Below are positions 49,121-59,869 of a DNA stretch of 64,000 bases, piece after piece. The notes under the pieces are model-generated. The model saw only the letters and a list, made by a program, of their open reading frames with translations. It ran no database searches and was not told the DNA's origin. The position numbers were made by a program, and so were the translations under genes. Source of the DNA: Selaginella tamariscina. Lineage: Eukaryota; Streptophyta; Lycopodiopsida; Selaginellales; Selaginellaceae. Positions within the stretch are counted from its first letter, which is position 1. Each line of letters opens with the position of its first letter. The stretch covers positions 1 to 64,000 of the forward strand of contig PUQB01000830.1 in the NCBI GenBank assembly GCA_003024785.1, read 5' to 3'.

Positions 49121-49290
49121 GTAAGTATTATAAACAAATTTAGATATATTTATAAAGATTCACTCTCTTACATTCTCTCTTAAATTTTAGAATTTAGGGA
49201 TTTAGGAATGCATTAGGATTACAATATATTCTGTTAGGGATTTATCCCGTTTAAATATACTTTTAACTTAGTATTCTCGGTTAGCCGGGC

Positions 49291-50035
49291 GGCGGGATTA
49301 ATCCGGCCATTTTTTTTCGCCTCTTTGAAGAGGTGGCGGGATTAATCCCGCCACCATCTCTTTCATAGCTATGGCAGAATTAGTTCGGGCAATGCTTCTC
49401 CGCCTCTTAAAAAGAGCGGCGAGATTAATCCCGCCGATAACTCTCTCAACTGATAATGATTTACTTGAATTTATTAGAAAGAGTTGTCGGCGGGATTAAT
49501 CTCGCCAACCATTTTAGGAGGCAGAGAAGGGGTGGCGGGATTAATCTCGCCACTACTTCCCTGTTTTAAATATTTGTGGGCAGAATTCATCCCGAATCTC
49601 TTTGAAATCATAGTTTCGGAGAGAGTTGTGGGCGGGATTAATCCCGCCGCTTATTCCCCGTCGTCAGAGTTGTGGGCGGGATTAATCCCGCCGCCTATTC
49701 TCCGTTCAGTGTTGTGGGCGGGATTAATCCCGCCCCCTCTTCCTCGTCGGAGGAATTTGCGGCGGATTAATCCCGCCGACTCTCACAGACGAGGAAGATC
49801 CGGCGGCGGGATTAATCCCGCCGGTACTTCCTAGTCGGAGGGAGCCCGCGGCGGGATTAATCCCGCCGCTACTTCCTCGTCGGAGGGAGCCCGGCGGGAT
49901 TAATCCCGCCGCTCTTCTCGTCGAGGGAGTCGCGGCGGGATTAATCCCGCCGACTCTCTCGAGGGAGTCGGCGGCGGGATTAATCCCGCCGACTCACTCT
50001 GAAGGGGTAGAGTCTGCGGCGGGATTAATCCCGCC
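49291..50035. repeat. Palindrome array R: GGCGGGATTAATCCCGCC every ~43-45 bp
   Basis: Exact copies start at 49335, 49631, 49675, 49717, 49805, 49850, 49893, 49934, 49973 and 50018, with variants at 49291, about 49417, 49486, 49534 and 49761. The steps from 49631 onward are 44, 42, 44, 44, 45, 43, 41, 39 and 45 bp. Spacers (TTCCTCGTCGGAGGGAGCCC-type) are unrelated to those of array L, while the 18-bp core is identical. The low-coordinate end again has TCTCGCC variants. The array ends about 145 bp before the acceptor of the DUF7869-type gene. Confidence 0.97.
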
Positions 50036-50186
50036 CATCAGTTATATTAATAAAGCATGAGATATTATTTTATATATAATTATGTATTATTGCACATGCA
50101 TATTATTAAGCAACTGCAGTTATGATTTCTTAAATATTGCATAAACAGATATCATAAATAACACAATTATTTATGTGCAGGACAAT

Positions 50187-53100
50187 ATGTATAATACTGG
50201 AGATAAAGTATGTCTTCTTCGGAACAACGAGATAGTTGGCACTGGAACTGTGGAAGTTCGAGATGATAATGCATCATGTCACAATATTGCCCAAGGATCT
50301 TGTGTGTACGTATGGGTGAACACCATTTTCAAGCATGTTGAGGTTCCTGGAATGGAATTTGAGGAGGGTTCTCCTGTATTGTGGAATTTGGATGAAGTCA
50401 AGGCTGACACAGAATATACAGAGTCACAAACAAACAGTAGCACGAGTTTTCCAGATGATGGCTTGCCTGCTGTGATGGATGAGGTGATTCTCTTTCTTCA
50501 TGAGATTGAGGTTGGGAGAGGCATCATCACAGCTATAAATCCAATGGAAGCAGTGTCAGAAGAGAAACTAGGGTCCGACTTCGTGGGTGTAGTTGTGACA
50601 GAGGTTTCACCTAATGGCACTTTGCATCCTGGATCCCTCGTGAGGTGGCGAACATCTGAATTAAGACGGCAAGATGGTTCAACATATTCTGGGTTGGATT
50701 TCAATAATAACAACCCGGAAGAACAACTCATATTTGAAGAGGTTCCTTGCATTGGTCCTATTAAAGAAAAAGGCGATTCATGGGTTGCAGATCTTCCCCT
50801 ACATGTTTCAGCAAGAGGATGAAGATGGATCCTACATCTTCCGAAAGTGTTACGAGCATTTCCACGATTGACTGCTGCAAGAAGAAGTGTTGTCAGATGG
50901 CAGACCGGAATGAAATTACCCAATGTAGACATGTCTTTCGTACGCTCACCCAAAAGCAAAGGCATGAGTTTGTATATGCTGCACTAACTGGGTGTATTGA
51001 TGGAATGGCTTCGGACACAGGTTATCAGAGTACATCCATGGTATTTAATAAGGTGGCCATCTGCTTCAAAGCTTGGTACAGTATATATGGGATCCCAAAG
51101 ACCACGTTCTACCGTCGGAGGGATGAGTGGTTAGATGGAGCGCGAACCTCAGTACATGGGAACACTGGCTTGGTCAAAACCCGCTCTCACATTATGGCAG
51201 CCATAGAGATACTCAAGGCTTTTGTGGAAGCAAATGCAGACAGGATGCCTCACAAATGCCGAACCACAAATGCAGGGGTCAGGGAAAATCTCAAGGTTTT
51301 GCCTTCGATCTACACTCAATTGAAGCTGTGTGAACATGTGAACAAGTGCCTCAGCTTGATGGGGCTGCAAGCAATCTGCACTGGTACCTTCAACAACATA
51401 TGGAATACTCATTTTAAGGATGTGGAGATTGCAAAACACTCTAGCTTTTCCAAGTGTGACACTTGTACATCATTGAAGGCTGCAGAGGCTTGTGCAAAAA
51501 CCTTGGTGGAGATCACTGCCATTCAAAAGAAGATGGAGGCCCACATGATTGCGCAACAAACTTGCCGGTCTCAGTACTATGCACACCGCATGCTTTCTGT
51601 GTCACCCATCAGAGTACCTGTGCTTGATCCATGACAAGATGGATCATTCAAAGACCAGCATTCCAAAGCTCGTTGCAACACCAAAGTGCCTTGGAAATGT
51701 CATGAAACTTCCGATTTCATTGACAGGTGTGCTAACACATGGACACGGTTGTGAATCATATGGACACTTTTCACTTCCACATTGGTCTAGCGACTCCAAT
51801 TTCACTATTGGGTCGTTGGCCATGTGTTTCAGAAACCTTGAAGCCCACTCACAGACAAGTCCTATCGGTGATCTCAAAGTGAAGAAACAACACCTTCAAC
51901 CTTTACATAATGCTCTCATGAACACGTCTGCACTTGAGGCTACTTGGGAATATGAGAGGCATTGTCAGCAACCTGCACAAAAAACAGATGGCCCTGTTGA
52001 GAGTTCAGGTTCAGTGGAGGGATCTAGCTCAAATAGTGTACATGTGTCCTCAACATCAAATAAGCTTCCTCGTCATTTGCTTTTACAGATGGATAATTGT
52101 GCAGGCGAGAACAAAAATAGGTAAATCATTTTACTTAAGGGTTTCTCAAGCTCATACTTACTTTTATTTTCTAGATATGTGCTAGCATACTTGTCAATGC
52201 TTGTTGCCAAAGGTGTGTTTGAAACAATCACGCTCAGTTTTCTTATGGTTGGTCACACTCATGAAGATATTGATGCGTTCTTCAGCAAGGTCTCCAACTC
52301 TACAAAAAGGACAAGTGCACTTACCTTACCGCATATGATGAATCTTTTTGAAAATTGCATCTCCAAAAAAAGTTGTGCTTTGCTTGTGACTGAGGTGCCA
52401 GACTTCAAAAAATTTCTCAAGGAGTATATAAAAGAGGGGAGTGATTCTTTAGTTGGTCACCTTGTGCCGCTACAATTCTTTTTCTCCATACGAGATGGTA
52501 TACCTATTATGCAGTACAAGTTACGGCCATCAGAGCAGGAGTGGTTACCGAAAGAGGGGTTAATGCTCTTCAAAAGTGGAGAGAATGGAAAGCCACTTCT
52601 CCCAGAAGGACAACCAGACCCTATTCCATTGAGTGCCCAGCTCAAGGAACAAGAGGTTATTATTGATGGCATCAAAAAATATGTGGCATGGGTTCAAAAA
52701 TCGATGCCAAAGAATTCTGATAAGGCAACTGGTTACTCAGAACTATATAAGCATGTGGTTGACTATTGGGAGACTGTTGTTCGAGAGTTGGAAGGGCCTA
52801 CTGTCACAAGTACAGAATTGCAACACCCTTTTTGGCCTAAAACAAGGTGGCGAGAGGAGATTGAAATGACATCACTGAGCACAGACGACATAGAAGCCAG
52901 TAGTGATGTGGAAGTGCAAACCCCACACTTTGTTGGACAAAGGAACCAAAAACCTAAAGCATACTTTGATTGCTGCCAGGATCTTCAAAAACTAATGATG
53001 GTTCTCATTACTCCAGATGCGTCATATAATCAGCCTATTTGGATGGGTCAAATTATCGACACACCTGAAGTAATCACAAAAAATAGTATTGTTAAGGTTG

Positions 53101-53420
53101 CATGGTTCAAACCACAAAAAAGGCGACACGAGAAGGAGAGCGAAAGATATAATGGATGCCTAGAGAAAACATGGTCTCCCAATCAAAAAGACCCAGCATG
53201 TTTTATAAATGTTAAATCCATTCGATATGGGTGGATGTCAAGAAGCGTTGATAAAGTCACGATTAACAAAACTGCAAGGGAATGTATGTTTCTGAGCTTA
53301 AAGCAATTACAAAATTATAAATATCATATATTTAATATTCATAATATTATAAACTCTTTAATAATAGTACCAAATTGTTTACTTAACTATATAAATTTAA
53401 AAAATGATATGGAAGATTGA
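50187..53420 (+). CDS. DUF7869-type protein, possible RNase H-like transposase relative
   Basis: The first ATG after the acceptor at 50180 gives MYNTGDKVCLLRNNEIVGTG, then a second similar segment DEVILFLHEIEVGRGIITAI. A frame break near 50810 leads to a Cys cluster (DCCKKKCCQM), RVFRTL-type helix (CRHVFRTLTQKQRHEFVYAA), FYRRRDEW, SFSKCDTCTSLKAAEAC, then LIHDKMDHSKTSIPKL, LLQMDNCAGENKNR, and after a 54-bp intron (52121-52174) YVLAYL ... SFLMVGHTHEDIDAFFSKVS. The D.MD, MDNC.GENKN and VGHTHEDID blocks are hallmarks of proteins labelled DUF7869. A second break lies near 51595. GTATGT at 53284 may be a donor, so the last residues are uncertain. Function is unproven. Transcribed away from the arrays. 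Confidence 0.8.
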
Positions 53421-53424
53421 CTAT

Positions 53425-54250
53425 ATTATTATAGGATTTAATATATATTATTACTACTACAAATTTTTTAATTAATAATGTTATATTTAAATATTAATAT
53501 TTTAATAACAACATCAATATTTATATAATGTACCTCTTATGCTCTTCCTTAATTGTTATATAGGCAATATATTATATAATTTAATACCTTCTACTTTTAT
53601 AATGTTATTAATTTTTGTTTAATGAATGCTATAATTTATTAAAGGGTAGAATACAAATAGAATATATCTAAAGAATATTCGTTTTCAAATATATATTTAA
53701 AGAATATTCCTTTAATATTAGAAAATGCTAATTAAATAGCTAAAATTGCTAATTATTAGGAAATGGGACTATAGCCATGCCCATTTAGTTACAACTTGCA
53801 TATATTAAGGATAATGATTTTACCAACTGCTAAATTTATTTAGACTATGTCCACTACATGAAGAATTAGGTTATCAGAATATATTTATAATCCCAAGTAA
53901 GTATTTTGATATTTATTAAGCATATTTTTAGTATTTTTAATAGTTTAAGGTGTAACATAATCATTGTTTCAAAAGTGCAAAATCAAAGAATTATTAACAA
54001 TGTAGTCGACATCAAGAGCACAAGGTTTACAATGGTAATTGAACATCCACATAAAAGTCATGAGAAAATGTGTTTTCTATTAAAATTAAAATACACAAAA
54101 GTGTATATTCGACGATAATTTTAATTTAAGCATTAAATAATTTGTAAGAACCTAATTAAAAAGGAATCTGAAGCACAATATAATGAAATTCGTATGTGGT
54201 GGAGGGAGAAAGAACATGTAAACATTATAAATTTATTACAACTCGAATGT
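53425..54250. other. AT-rich, no gene seen
   Basis: No coding signal beyond short chance frames. Any right end of an element containing the DUF7869-type gene should lie here, before unit B starts near 54300; no terminal repeat was recognised by eye. Confidence 0.45.
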
Positions 54251-54299
54251 TAACTAAAATGATAATATGGTTGCATTTTAAAAAGGAAGGTACATTGAA

Positions 54300-55330
54300 A
54301 CAAGATCGATCATTAATCAATTGAAGAAAAGGATGTCTAAATAAATTCAATCATGTTTATGTGTTTTGCTACATCAAACATGAGGTTATTATTGGTACAT
54401 CAATGAAGTATTACATTGAAGGCCTATCTTGGAGATGTTAGAATAATATTTTAAAAAACATTAGAGTTTTGAGTTGCAACTGAGAATAATACTTGTAAAT
54501 CAAAAATTTAATTTGCGAACAACACTAGACATAAATGGTCATTTATAAAAATTGTCGACTTAATTAATAATGTTGGTGAATGTTATGCAAATGAAGGTGT
54601 TTCACCAATAAGAAGAGAGAAAAAAAATGGGTCAATGCCACTAATAGAATTGGACACCATAGTTATAAAGTAGAAAGTGCAACGAAAATAAATGGGCTAT
54701 TAAGATATATAGTCAATATTAATGTAAGATGTGTTGATAAAGATATGAATCGTGATGCATGTGAAGCTTATGTAAAACTAATCGTTCATTATTAGTTCCA
54801 AGTTTTTAAGGGAAATGCAATAAAAAATAAATTTGAATTTACTTTTGTGGTTCAAATGTTGAACATGCTTTTAAGGTTGTTAATATTGTTAATTTAAATA
54901 TATGTTCACAACGTAATGGTAAGTAAGTCAAATAGTGAAGGTAAAAAGAATGGTGATTAATATTAAGATATTACAAAGATCAATATCTTAAACGTACAAG
55001 GTGCAATCTACCACCTTTAAGAATTATTTTATACCGTAAATATTGGATAAATATCAATCCACTTACAAACTTCATAAAAAGAGATAAGTGCTATATATAG
55101 TATCTTTATTTTGTATATTTAATAAGTTTATCACATGGTGAAAATAAGAACCTCACATACAACTTGTTTTGGGATTTATAATATATTGTATTATAACAAT
55201 AACTCCTAAATAATGCAACTTGTTGTAATTATTATTATAATGAAGACAATGACATACACATGTAGCTTTGACATATAAGAGGTTAATAAAATGTTTAATA
55301 TTAAATTAATTAACTTAATTTTTATTATTG
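54300..55330. repeat. Degenerate AT-rich repeat, 5' part of duplicated unit B
   Basis: Matches 7740-8430 through several blocks in the same order and orientation (for example 'atttataaaaattgtcgac' at 54540). Extra AT-rich insertions make it longer. No intact gene. Confidence 0.75.
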
Positions 55331-55339
55331 TAAATTATA

Positions 55340-55755
55340 AGCATTTATAATATATGGTGTTACTTTAAGCTTTGGTTGTGTCATATCTACAACATTTATA
55401 ATATATTGTGTTAGTTTAAGCTTTTGGTTTAATTATGTCCACAGCATTTATATATATGGTACTACTTTAAGTTTTTAATTATAATCATGTCCAAAGCATT
55501 TATAATATATGGTGCTATTTTAAGTTTTTAATTGTAGTCATGTCCACAACATTTTAATATATGGTATTACTTTAAATTTTGGTTATAGTCAAGTCCAACA
55601 TTTATGATGTATAATGTTACTTTAAATTTTAGTTATAGTTATGTCCACAACATTTAAAATATAAGTGTTACTTTAAATCTTTAGTTATAGTCATGTCTAC
55701 AACATTTATAATATATAGTGTTACTTTAAGTTTTTAGTTGTATCATGTCTATAAA
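55340..55755. repeat. Minisatellite, about eight units of ~55 bp
   Basis: The unit is roughly 'acaacatttataatatatgg' + 'tgttactttaagtttttagt' + 'tatagtcatgtcc', repeated with small changes. At the matching point in unit A (about 8430-8440) no such array exists. Confidence 0.85.
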
Positions 55756-56159
55756 TCATGTTTAAAAGTTTTTTATTAAATCATTAGAATACATAAATGA
55801 AGGTTGACCACAAATTTTACTCATAGACTTAAATTGATAACATAGAAAGTGGCCAGCCCCATAATGTGACTATATGTATGTAATTTTCATTATTTAGCTC
55901 CTTAACCCTTACATTATATTATATTTTGATATCATATATATGATATATATCACCACCACACACATGTAAAGACCACACAATTTGTAATTTGAAGATGTGT
56001 CTCTCATTGACCCAATATGTTGTTATAAGTATATTGTTGAAAGCATCACTCTCACACATAAAGTGCCTAAAAAATAAATATCTAGACGAAAATCTTTGGA
56101 TTGTTATGAAATTATTGGTTTGTTTGGCCTTGTTTGAAAATATGTGGATTTAAGTAGGG

Positions 56160-56575
56160 TGGTTCTGAAAGCTACCAGTGAACGCATTCACACAAACTTG
56201 TAAACATTTAAGAACGCATTGCCTAGAGTTAAGGTTTTTATTAAAAAATTAAAAATTAAAACAAACCCTGAAATTTTTGGTTGCACACATGTTATGCACA
56301 ACTTTGATTTATTAATCAAAAATTTTAGTGTAATATTTATATAAACCAAAACATAAAATTTGAAACAGAACTTTCTTCTATTAAATTAAAATTCAGAAAC
56401 TAATTAAAAATATATGCCTTAAGTTGAAGTTTGATCACTGAAATATTTTAAATATTATTTTTTAACTTAAAATTAATATGAAACTTGAAAACGTGTCCAC
56501 GGGATTTAGAAAACGTTTCGAAAACACATTCTCAGAGCGAGAACGCGTTCGCTGAGAATCGTTCGCAGCAACAGT
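56160..56575. other. Insertion upstream of receptor kinase copy B
   Basis: About 400 bp lie between a shared upstream flank ('ccttgtttgaaaa' at 56128, also 8742) and the shared start region ('gcaatggatttct'). In copy A this gap is only about 40 bp. The extra sequence is AT-rich with 'acgcattc'/'acgcgttcgc' words. No terminal repeats seen. Confidence 0.6.
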
Positions 56576-56590
56576 GGCATTTGGTTTGCA

Positions 56591-59024
56591 ATGGATTTCT
56601 TTAAGGTGGTAGCCTTCCTTGTTTGTTTGTGTACAGGTTATGAATTCCTCACAACTGGAAATGCAAATGGAACTTAGAAGAGACCGGTGTAGTCTACCTT
56701 TCGCGGAATTCCAGCTCATTCGTTACACAGTGGTAAGCAATGGAAGCATGGATATACTCAGCGACAATGGCAATTTCGCTCTGGCGTTTTGGGGGAAAAG
56801 AAGCATTGTCCAACATAAGTGAGAACTTCACTGAGAGCATCTTTAACCCAATATCTCTTGGCCGTGATCATGCTGAAAACAGGTGAATCTCAAACTGCTG
56901 CAGTTCCTGTTGGAAATCCAATTTCGATAACTATGATTGGAACTCCAATTATGAGCGCTGCTTCCATGGTCTGAGATCGTGTTTAATAGTCTAGAGTTGA
57001 ATGACACAGGCAACCTTGTTCTCTATAGAAACAGCACTGTGGCGTGGCAAAGTTCAAACATCCCACTGATGTCTTGCTTCCCGGGCAACTGTTGAAGTCC
57101 GAATGAAATTAACATCATACGGTTCATACCTTTATATATCTGAGGTTGTGCCTGGAGGTCTCGCATTGTATATGGATGGTGATCTGGAGTATCAGCAAAG
57201 TTATGGTGTGTGGAGCTGGAAACCCGTGGAGAATCGTCAGTAAGATCTGTTTTGAAGACAGCGTGTCCTGGTTACGAAGCGTACTCCATTCACAGGGAAC
57301 CAGATCTACTTGGCTTACGAAACAGTTGCAAAGAACGTGAGTTTTACCACTGTATGTTCAATACCTAAGTGGTACTTGCAACATCAACTTCAACATCAGT
57401 ATTACCGTATCTTCGTCTCGACAACCAGGGCGATCTGTCCTGTACAGGTATGACTCAAACTCGAGTGATTGGGTTACAGATGTTCGATTCTCCGATAGTT
57501 GGGGTGGTTCCTCTTGCAAGCTTCCATCAGCATGTGGTCCTTATGGCATTTGTGACCCAACTAACAAGAATATTGTGAATACGACTATTATTATTGTAAA
57601 CCCCGAACTTTGTATGGGGTTGGATATCCTTCGATGAAGTTCGTGAAGCCAGTTCTGAACGCAACCAGTGCTGAAAACTGCTCTCTTTGGAACTCAGCAG
57701 CGAATGTTTATGACAATTCAACTGGGGAGTGCTTTGCATTTTCTTGGTTGACTGGGACTTGCGTCGAGATACCAGAAGCATCACTGCATTCCTTTGCCAG
57801 TACAGAGATAATACAGTACGGGTACTCTGGTAATTGAGGGAATCTTTTATTATTGGCAGCCATTTTGGCAGCCAGAGGGTCACTAGCAATGCGTTAGCTT
57901 AGTTTGTAATCGCCAAAACTAAACACAAACTACGGGGATGGGTGAGCATAGTCAAGTATTATGTAGTTAACTACTTTAGCAAAGGCCGTTCGAGAAGTCG
58001 AGAGCTTGCTATCCACAAGCAGGGACTGCCCCGGAGGTACACTTACATGGAGCTGCATAGTGCACAAAAGGATTTTACTATGAAACTTGGTGCCGGCGGG
58101 TTGGAGGTGTACGAGGGATGACGAGCGATGGAAGACATGTTGCGGTGAAGAAACTTGGCGAGAATGCGACGGACAGTGCCAAGCAGTTTGTGACGGAGCT
58201 CGTCGGCGTCGGAGGTATAAGCCACCTGAATGCTGTGAAGTTGTATGGCTTCTGCATAGAGGTGCAAATAAGAGCTTCTTGTCTACGAGTTTATGCCGAA
58301 CGGTTCTCTGGACAGATGGATATTCAGAGAGGGTGCGTGCCTGAGTTGGCAACAAAGAGTCGACATCGCGCTCGGTACCGCCAGGGACTGTCGTACCTTC
58401 ACCAGGAGTGCAGCGAACCAATCCTTCATTTAGATGTCAAGCCTCAGAACATACTCCTGGATGAAAAGTTCGTTGCAAAGGTTGCAGATTTCGGAATGGC
58501 TAAGCTCCTAACCAACCGAGACTGACTCAGGTGAGACACGTGTGAGGGGAACAATGGGTACCTGCTCCAGAGTGGATGATGAGAGGCGTAGCGACCAAGA
58601 AATGTGACGTGTACAGCTACGGTATGGTACTACTGGAACTTGTAGGCGGTCGCAGATATAGACTGGGAGAGTGAGTGAATCGGAGACGGAGACTGTGGTA
58701 TTTTCCTTCCTGAGTGTTAACCAGGTTAAAAACAACGGGGATGTGTTCAAAGTCGTGGATGAGAGGATTCGAGTTTCTGCCATGGAACAAGGCGAAGAGG
58801 TGAAGAACATGGTGTACATAGCACTATGGTGCATACAGGATACTGCGTCTCACCGGCCAAGTATGAACGAGATTGTGGAAGCTGGAAGGACATAAAAGTG
58901 TTGGGAGCCTCCCATGTCCTTTCACTTCGATGTGCAGACGGATGATATCGTGAAGAGTGTTGCACTTGGTGCTGTTCAGTCAGAGCAGATTGTCACTGTT
59001 TCTTCGATCATTCCAGCTTGTTAA
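56591..59024 (+). pseudogene. G-type lectin S-receptor-like kinase, copy B, frameshifted
   Basis: A duplicate of the copy at 8794-11215: MDFFKVVAFLVCLCTG start, VSNGSMDILSDNGNFALAFW, DTGNLVLYRNSTVAWQS, SSCKLPSACGPYGICDPT (EGF-like), NCSLWNSAANVYDNSTGECF, then the kinase domain: [56 protein letters not shown] and [14 protein letters not shown] in one frame, and KCDVYSYGMVLLELV after it. The end VSSIIPAC precedes TAA at 59022. Indels differ from copy A, so a combined comparison suggests an intact ancestor. The kinase Lys, catalytic Asp (HLDVKPQN) and DFG are all present. Confidence 0.88.
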
Positions 59025-59289
59025 GATGAAGCTTACTGTTTGTAATATTATTATTAATGTTATACTAATGTGTGTGTGTAGAACTGTATATATATAAGAT
59101 AACCAACATACATGCTTTTCTCACATAGTGCTTTTAATGATTTACATTACATTATATATATGAAATATAAGTTCCTTAGGTCATACAGGGATACGAGCAT
59201 CATCTGTTTACTTTAATTATTATACTCTCTCACACGCACAAACACAAAACACAACAGGCTAAGGTGTTTAACCTTTAAGGTTTTTGAGC

Positions 59290-59415
59290 TGTGGCAGAGT
59301 TTGACCATTCAGAAAAGTTTGAAAGAGTTGCAATCCTCTTTGAGTCTCCAAGAAGACACCATAGTACTGTCATAAACGTCAATCCTTATATACTGGACCA
59401 TCCTCCCACCTGTAA
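59290..59415 (-). pseudogene. SCPL last-exon fragment in unit B
   Basis: Minus strand: VYKGLTFMTV-like through LQLFQTFLNGQ, matching 11690-11820 in unit A. The adjacent YLNR-type exon kept at 11985 in unit A is deleted here (59525-59570). The catalytic GAGH codon region is worn. Confidence 0.65.
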
Positions 59416-59869
59416 ATATATTATCTCTCTTTCACGTACAGACATTATAATATATATACATATAGAGTTTATTATCTTTCATATATATATATATATATAA
59501 CTCATATATATATATAATAAGGACCGCATTGGAAAACTACAAAGATAGACTTGTGTCATGTGGATGATTAAATAATTTAATCTGTAATTTTAAGAAAATA
59601 ATTTAACATAAATCTAACTATAAAAATACATTTCACCTTTCTCTTCATTGTTACACAGTCATGAGTATCATCTCTTCAAGGATATCGTAGCCGAGAGTAA
59701 ACACGTCTCCGAATAATTACGTGGGTGAGAACCTAAATCAAGAGGAGTTTAGGTTTGAGCTATGGAGTACATGTGTGTGGTCTTTTCCGCTTGAAATAGC
59801 GTTTCATTATGTGAAGCTTGATTGTTCAACCCGACAAAGTTATTGTACATGAGAAGAGGAATTAGAGCC

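Noticed and set aside
45136..50035. CRISPR array
   Set aside because: Spacing is regular and the repeat palindromic, but this is a plant nuclear sequence, spacers within an array resemble each other, and no cas genes are present.
41470..53420. Terminal inverted repeats bounding the divergent module
   Set aside because: Scanning 39.4-40.3 kb and 53.4-54.3 kb by eye gave no convincing inverted pair, so no borders are claimed.
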